A stretch of DNA of 64,000 nucleotides from the NCBI GenBank assembly GCA_963575745.1, contig CAUYUJ010005670.1, positions 77,001-141,000 on the forward strand. Direction: 5' to 3'. The translations under genes were made by a program, and so were the position numbers. The DNA comes from Prorocentrum cordatum (Eukaryota; Sar; Dinophyceae; Prorocentrales; Prorocentraceae). Below the pieces are notes generated by a model that saw only the letters and a list, made by a program, of their open reading frames with translations, had not been told where the DNA came from and did no database searches. This document shows, in pieces, positions 62,148-64,000 of the stretch (positions within the stretch are counted from its first letter, which is position 1; the number at the start of each line of letters is the position of its first letter).

Positions 62148-62686
62148 AGAATGCCGAAGATAGTTATCTTAATCCAGTGCATGTGCATCTCGGCTTCGGT
62201 GATTGGTTTAGGCTGTGGTTTGTCAGGCTCTGGCGTAGTAGCCGTAAGGCGCCTGACCGGCACGGGATGCAGGTGGCCCCGCTGCGGGTAGCCCCGCAGG
62301 GTGACCACGTTCTCGATCGAGTTGCCGATTGGCATCTGGTGGAAGTCGGGAGTGAAGTAGCGCAGTGAAGTAGGAGAGAGCGTCTCGAGCTCGCGGGTCG
62401 CCCCGCTAGCTCGATCGCGGACTGGCTCCGCTCCTCGCAGAGCCGGCGCAACATGGTATTCCACCGTAGTAGTAGTCCACCAAGTTGTGCCGTGGATTAT
62501 GGGTATTAGAGCGAGAGCCAGCCACACGAGAGTGTAGCCAGCTCCGCTACCAAGTCGAAAACGCACTGGTAAGCCAAGATATATGTTCCGCCTTAGGCGC
62601 TCCCATATCCCAGGCTTTGTCTCATATCGCATGAGCAAGAGAGCAAGATGAAGCATGGGATCTGGAGTAAAGGATAGAAGGGGCAT
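62015..62686 (-). CDS. Upstream ORF with two membrane segments (223 aa)
   Basis: First reading frame of the element, open from its ATG at 62686 inside the 5' LTR to 62015. Two strongly hydrophobic stretches are visible. Residues about 50-71 run GYTLVWLALALIPIIHG and the following residues. Residues about 171-190 read IKITIFGILWVIMGCAVGYM. A polar, proline-rich loop of about 100 residues lies between them. No family is recognised. It overlaps the Gag start by 133 bp in another frame. At least four of the element's GC hairpins lie within it (62269, 62284, 62393, 62417), here translated as RGH, RGY and GATR rather than the usual AGPPA. It could be a small membrane or envelope-like protein, or a chance frame. 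In favour of coding: the two segments and 98% LTR conservation. Against: no homologue known to me and translation of an overlapping 5' ORF would be unusual. Confidence 0.5.
   Translation of the reverse strand: MPLLSFTPDPMLHLALLLMRYETKPGIWERLRRNIYLGLPVRFRLGSGAGYTLVWLALALIPIIHGTTWWTTTTVEYHVAPALRGAEPVRDRASGATRELETLSPTSLRYFTPDFHQMPIGNSIENVVTLRGYPQRGHLHPVPVRRLTATTPEPDKPQPKPITEAEMHMHWIKITIFGILWVIMGCAVGYMRQGMDDTRTTGPSGTQPVLRPFASTFAKYMHG
62541..62552 (-). promoter_or_regulatory. tRNA primer-binding site (initiator Met type)
   Basis: Minus-strand TGGTAGCGGAGC begins at the first base after the 5' LTR. It matches 11 of 12 bases of TGGTAGCAGAGC, the complement of the initiator tRNA-Met 3' end used by many Copia elements. 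Its position fixes both the LTR border and the direction of transcription. It can also pair with flanking bases (GTAGC with GCTAC) as a small hairpin. Confidence 0.85.
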
Positions 62687-62836
62687 CGTCAATAGAAAGG
62701 TCTTTTCCGATCTCAGATGCAAGTAGTGCGCCTCAGTGAGGCACAATCACATGTTCGGCCGGGCCCGGCTTGAGCCAGGCACGGCAGCGGTGCATGCTCG
62801 ATATACATATCGCCTTTAACCCTCTCCGTTTAAAGT
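62553..62836 (-). repeat. 5' LTR of the Copia element
   Basis: 284 bp, matching 46430-46713 with five substitutions and no indel. In sense orientation it starts ACTTTAAACGG and ends TTTTCGACT, and the primer-binding site follows directly. The ATG of the upstream membrane ORF (62686) lies inside it, so this LTR encodes the first 44 or so residues of that protein. An imperfect palindrome, CGATATACATATCG, lies near its sense 5' end; two of the five LTR differences fall there. Confidence 0.95.
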
Positions 62837-62841
62837 ATCTG
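62837..62841. repeat. 5-bp target-site duplication, right copy
   Basis: ATCTG on the plus strand, directly outside the 5' LTR; identical to 46425-46429. Five bases is the usual duplication length for Copia-type integrases. Confidence 0.88.
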
Positions 62842-63608
62842 CGGGGCGCTCGGCGGAAGGGTAGGCACCTCCGCAAGGATCGCCATCAACGGCAGGCGGC
62901 GGCTTCAGCGGCGGCACCTCGATGACGACGTACTTGGGGACAATGGCGGGCTGCGCCCTCGCCTGCAGCAGCTCCTCCAGGTGGGCGGCGTGCCACACCC
63001 CGATCCCCGCTGGGAGCGTGGGCAATGCCAGCGCGGCCCCACCAGGAGGGCACAGCCAGGAGAAGACGTCCCACACCGCGGCACCTGACGCATGAGCAGC
63101 ACGCGCTCCGTCACTGAGCCCATCTGCTGCCAGCACCTCCGCCTCCGCCAGCAGCGGCCGAGCAGCTGCGCCCAGCCTGGGTCCAGAAGCCGCTGCAGAG
63201 ATCTCCGCGTCCGACGCCGACGAGAAGCCCTTCGGCGGCGCCACCGCGGAATGCCAGGCCGCGTTGCGGCGACGTCGAGCGCGGCCAGGTACGCGAAGAC
63301 TGGCGGCGACACGGCGGAGGGCTGGGCGGGAGGCCAGCTCCCGGTCCTGCCAGCTGCCAGGGCCGCCGCCAGCTGCCTGCGCGCGCAGGCCAGCCTCGCA
63401 GGCTGCCTGACGACGGTGGCGAGCAGCGCGGCGCGCGGCAGCAGGGCCGAGGGCGCAGATCTCGGCAGCCCGCTGCGAGCTGGGCAGCCACACGGGCGGG
63501 CCGCCCCCGTAGCCACGCCGTCTGCCCGCCACGCCGCCATCACCAGGAAATGGCTGAGGCACGAAAGCGGGAAGAAACAGCTTGAACCTCGAGCCAAAAT
63601 GGCTACGG
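62842..63608 (-). pseudogene. Retrogene of unknown function, 5' part (split by the Copia element)
   Basis: Intronless minus-strand sequence that begins with a spliced-leader relic and runs to the retrotransposon. The frame that stays open to the junction reads as protein in its last 120 codons (SSASDAEISAAASGPRLGAA; VWDVFSWLCPPGGAALALP; PKYVVIEVPPLKPP). The first ATG after the leader (63540) opens a different frame (MAAWRADGVATG), which would need a -1 shift near 63250 to join it; both frames are open in this GC-rich stretch, so the true N-terminus is unclear. No family recognised. Inside the (GGA)n tract the insertion has a 16-bp duplication, so this is an mRNA copied back into the genome, not the original gene. 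Confidence 0.62.
63588..63608 (-). other. Relic of the dinoflagellate spliced leader
   Basis: Minus strand reads CCGTAGCCATTTTGGCTC then GAG, where the conserved leader ends AAG: 20 of 21 bases. The base before it is T, which the leader's variable first position allows. It marks the 5' end of a trans-spliced mRNA that was reverse-transcribed and inserted. A GTTCAAG seven bases on may be the worn tail of an older leader. It is not followed by the donor and Sm-site sequence expected of a leader RNA gene. Confidence 0.82.
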
Positions 63609-63613
63609 AAGTA

Positions 63614-63629
63614 AGGAAAAGGAGGCGGA
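63614..63629. repeat. 16-bp target duplication of the retrogene, right copy
   Basis: AGGAAAAGGAGGCGGA, 15 of 16 with the left copy. Five bases (AAGTA, plus strand) separate it from the leader relic. Confidence 0.75.
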
Positions 63630-63661
63630 GGAGGAGGAGGAGGAGGAGGAGGAGGAGGAGC
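63629..63661. repeat. (GGA)n tract, right half of the retrogene target
   Basis: Pure GGA following the right 16-bp duplication. Confidence 0.88.
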
Positions 63662-64000
63662 CCTGGCCAAGACGCCGAGCGGGGCGGCGCCCGCCTGTGG
63701 GCGTCGCGCCGTCGCCGCTCGCCGGGGTGGCCGGGTACCCAGACGACGCCCGCTTGACTGCGTCGACCTGTGGCGAGGGGGGGGCGGCGCGGCGCGGCGG
63801 CGCGTGCTCGCGCGCGCGCTGGGCGTGCACGAGGCCCCAAGAGGCCCAAGACGGCTCCAAGAGGCCCCCCAAGAGGCCCCCCAAGAGGCCTCAAGAGGCC
63901 CCCAAAGGCCCCCCAAGATGCCCCCAAGAGGACCAAAAGAGAGGCTCCAAGAGGCCCCAAAACGAACCCCCGGGTTCGCCACTCGCCTCACTGGCGGGCG
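63662..64000. other. GC-rich stretch ending in a CCCCAAGAGG minisatellite
   Basis: 63830-63985 repeats AGAGGCCCCCCAAGAGGCC words; no gene seen. Confidence 0.55.

Larger units (their letters stand above)
46824..62431. repeat. Dispersed family of about 40 perfect GC hairpins in the retrotransposon
   Basis: Consensus GCGGN-loop-N'CCGC with N paired to N'. The fifth pair is G-C in most. It is C-G at 50890, 50908, 50926, 50944, 55031, 59189 and 60655; A-T at 53467, 55160, 61252 and 62417. At 46824 the stem is GCGAG/CTCGC. Loops seen: TGGC (most), TGAC, TGTC, TTTC, TTGC, TAGC, TCGC, CGAC, TGGA, CGGC, GGGA, and 5-nt forms at 53616, 57050, 60341 and 62417. Other perfect starts: 46857, 49483, 52039, 53680, 53933, 53957, 55013, 55049, 55631, 56285, 56330, 56804, 56822, 58205, 58241, 58406, 58442, 59207, 59237, 60083, 60119, 60498, 61447, 62284, 62393. 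About ten more have one mismatch. None was noticed outside the element. Confidence 0.88.
46430..62836 (-). mobile_element. Complete 16.4-kb Copia-type LTR retrotransposon
   Basis: Two 284-bp direct repeats bound this element, and its coding strand is minus. Seen: a 5-bp target duplication (ATCTG on the plus strand), a primer-binding site touching the 5' LTR, and a chain of long minus-strand reading frames. In sense order these are a membrane ORF, Gag, a 2252-codon ORF with RNA-phosphotransferase-like, RING-like and protease-like regions, and Pol ordered integrase, reverse transcriptase, RNase H. That order is the Copia order. Most Copia elements are near 5 kb, so this one is about three times longer; the excess lies between Gag and integrase. 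The LTRs differ at only 5 of 284 positions, so the insertion is recent. Oddities: three +1 frame changes, one in-frame UGA, LTR ends that are not TG...CA, and no purine tract before the 3' LTR. It sits inside a retrogene and splits it in two. Confidence 0.95.

Noticed and set aside
50880-62431. GC hairpins as terminators, attenuators or bacterial REP elements
   Set aside because: No T-run follows them and most lie inside long reading frames of a eukaryotic retrotransposon.
46430-62836. An endogenous retrovirus or giant-virus fragment
   Set aside because: Integrase lies before reverse transcriptase, with Copia-type RVT_2 and a 5-bp target duplication. The membrane ORF alone does not make an envelope gene.

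Overview
This is nuclear DNA of a dinoflagellate, almost entirely non-genic and made of repeats. The decisive mark is a near-perfect dinoflagellate spliced-leader relic (63588-63608, minus strand; 20 of 21 bases match the conserved leader as I know it) at the 5' end of an mRNA-derived insertion. Also consistent are high GC, long (GGA)n, (TCC)n, (CAT)n and (CA)n tracts, very large Copia-type elements, many fold-back (MITE-like) elements, and no recognisable intact host gene. I see no rRNA, tRNA, CRISPR array or bacterial operon structure.

Layout. 1-32.7 kb: microsatellites, minisatellites and dispersed short repeats, most present in two to eight copies in the window (called families A-P here). 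32.8-39.1 kb: a degenerate plus-strand Copia element, broken by stops, frameshifts and at least five younger non-autonomous insertions, one of them inside its integrase. 39.1-45.8 kb: more dispersed repeats and trinucleotide tracts. 45.8-63.6 kb: a nested structure. A (GGA)n tract was hit by a spliced-leader-bearing, poly(A)-ended retrogene (minus strand, 16-bp target duplication), and that retrogene was later hit by a complete 16.4-kb Copia-type LTR retrotransposon (46430-62836, minus strand). The retrotransposon has 284-bp LTRs about 98% identical, a 5-bp target duplication, and a primer-binding site resembling the complement of initiator tRNA-Met. On paper, removing it rejoins the retrogene reading frame exactly.

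The retrotransposon is the centre of interest. Its coding chain, in sense order, is: a small two-membrane-segment ORF that begins inside the 5' LTR; Gag with a zinc knuckle; a very large ORF of 2252 codons carrying what looks like a full Tpt1/KptA RNA 2'-phosphotransferase domain, a RING-type domain and a retropepsin-like protease; then, past one in-frame UGA-CGG, Pol with a methyltransferase-like module, integrase, reverse transcriptase and RNase H. The frame moves by +1 three times along the chain; this could be programmed shifting or single-base sequence errors.

Across the element lie about 40 short GC-rich perfect hairpins (5-bp stem, usually a 4-nt loop) whose fifth stem pair varies in a compensated way. 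I saw none in the rest of the window. They look like a proliferating palindromic element, or selected structures, inside the retrotransposon. No database search was possible, so domain names rest on motif recognition and novelty claims are inference.
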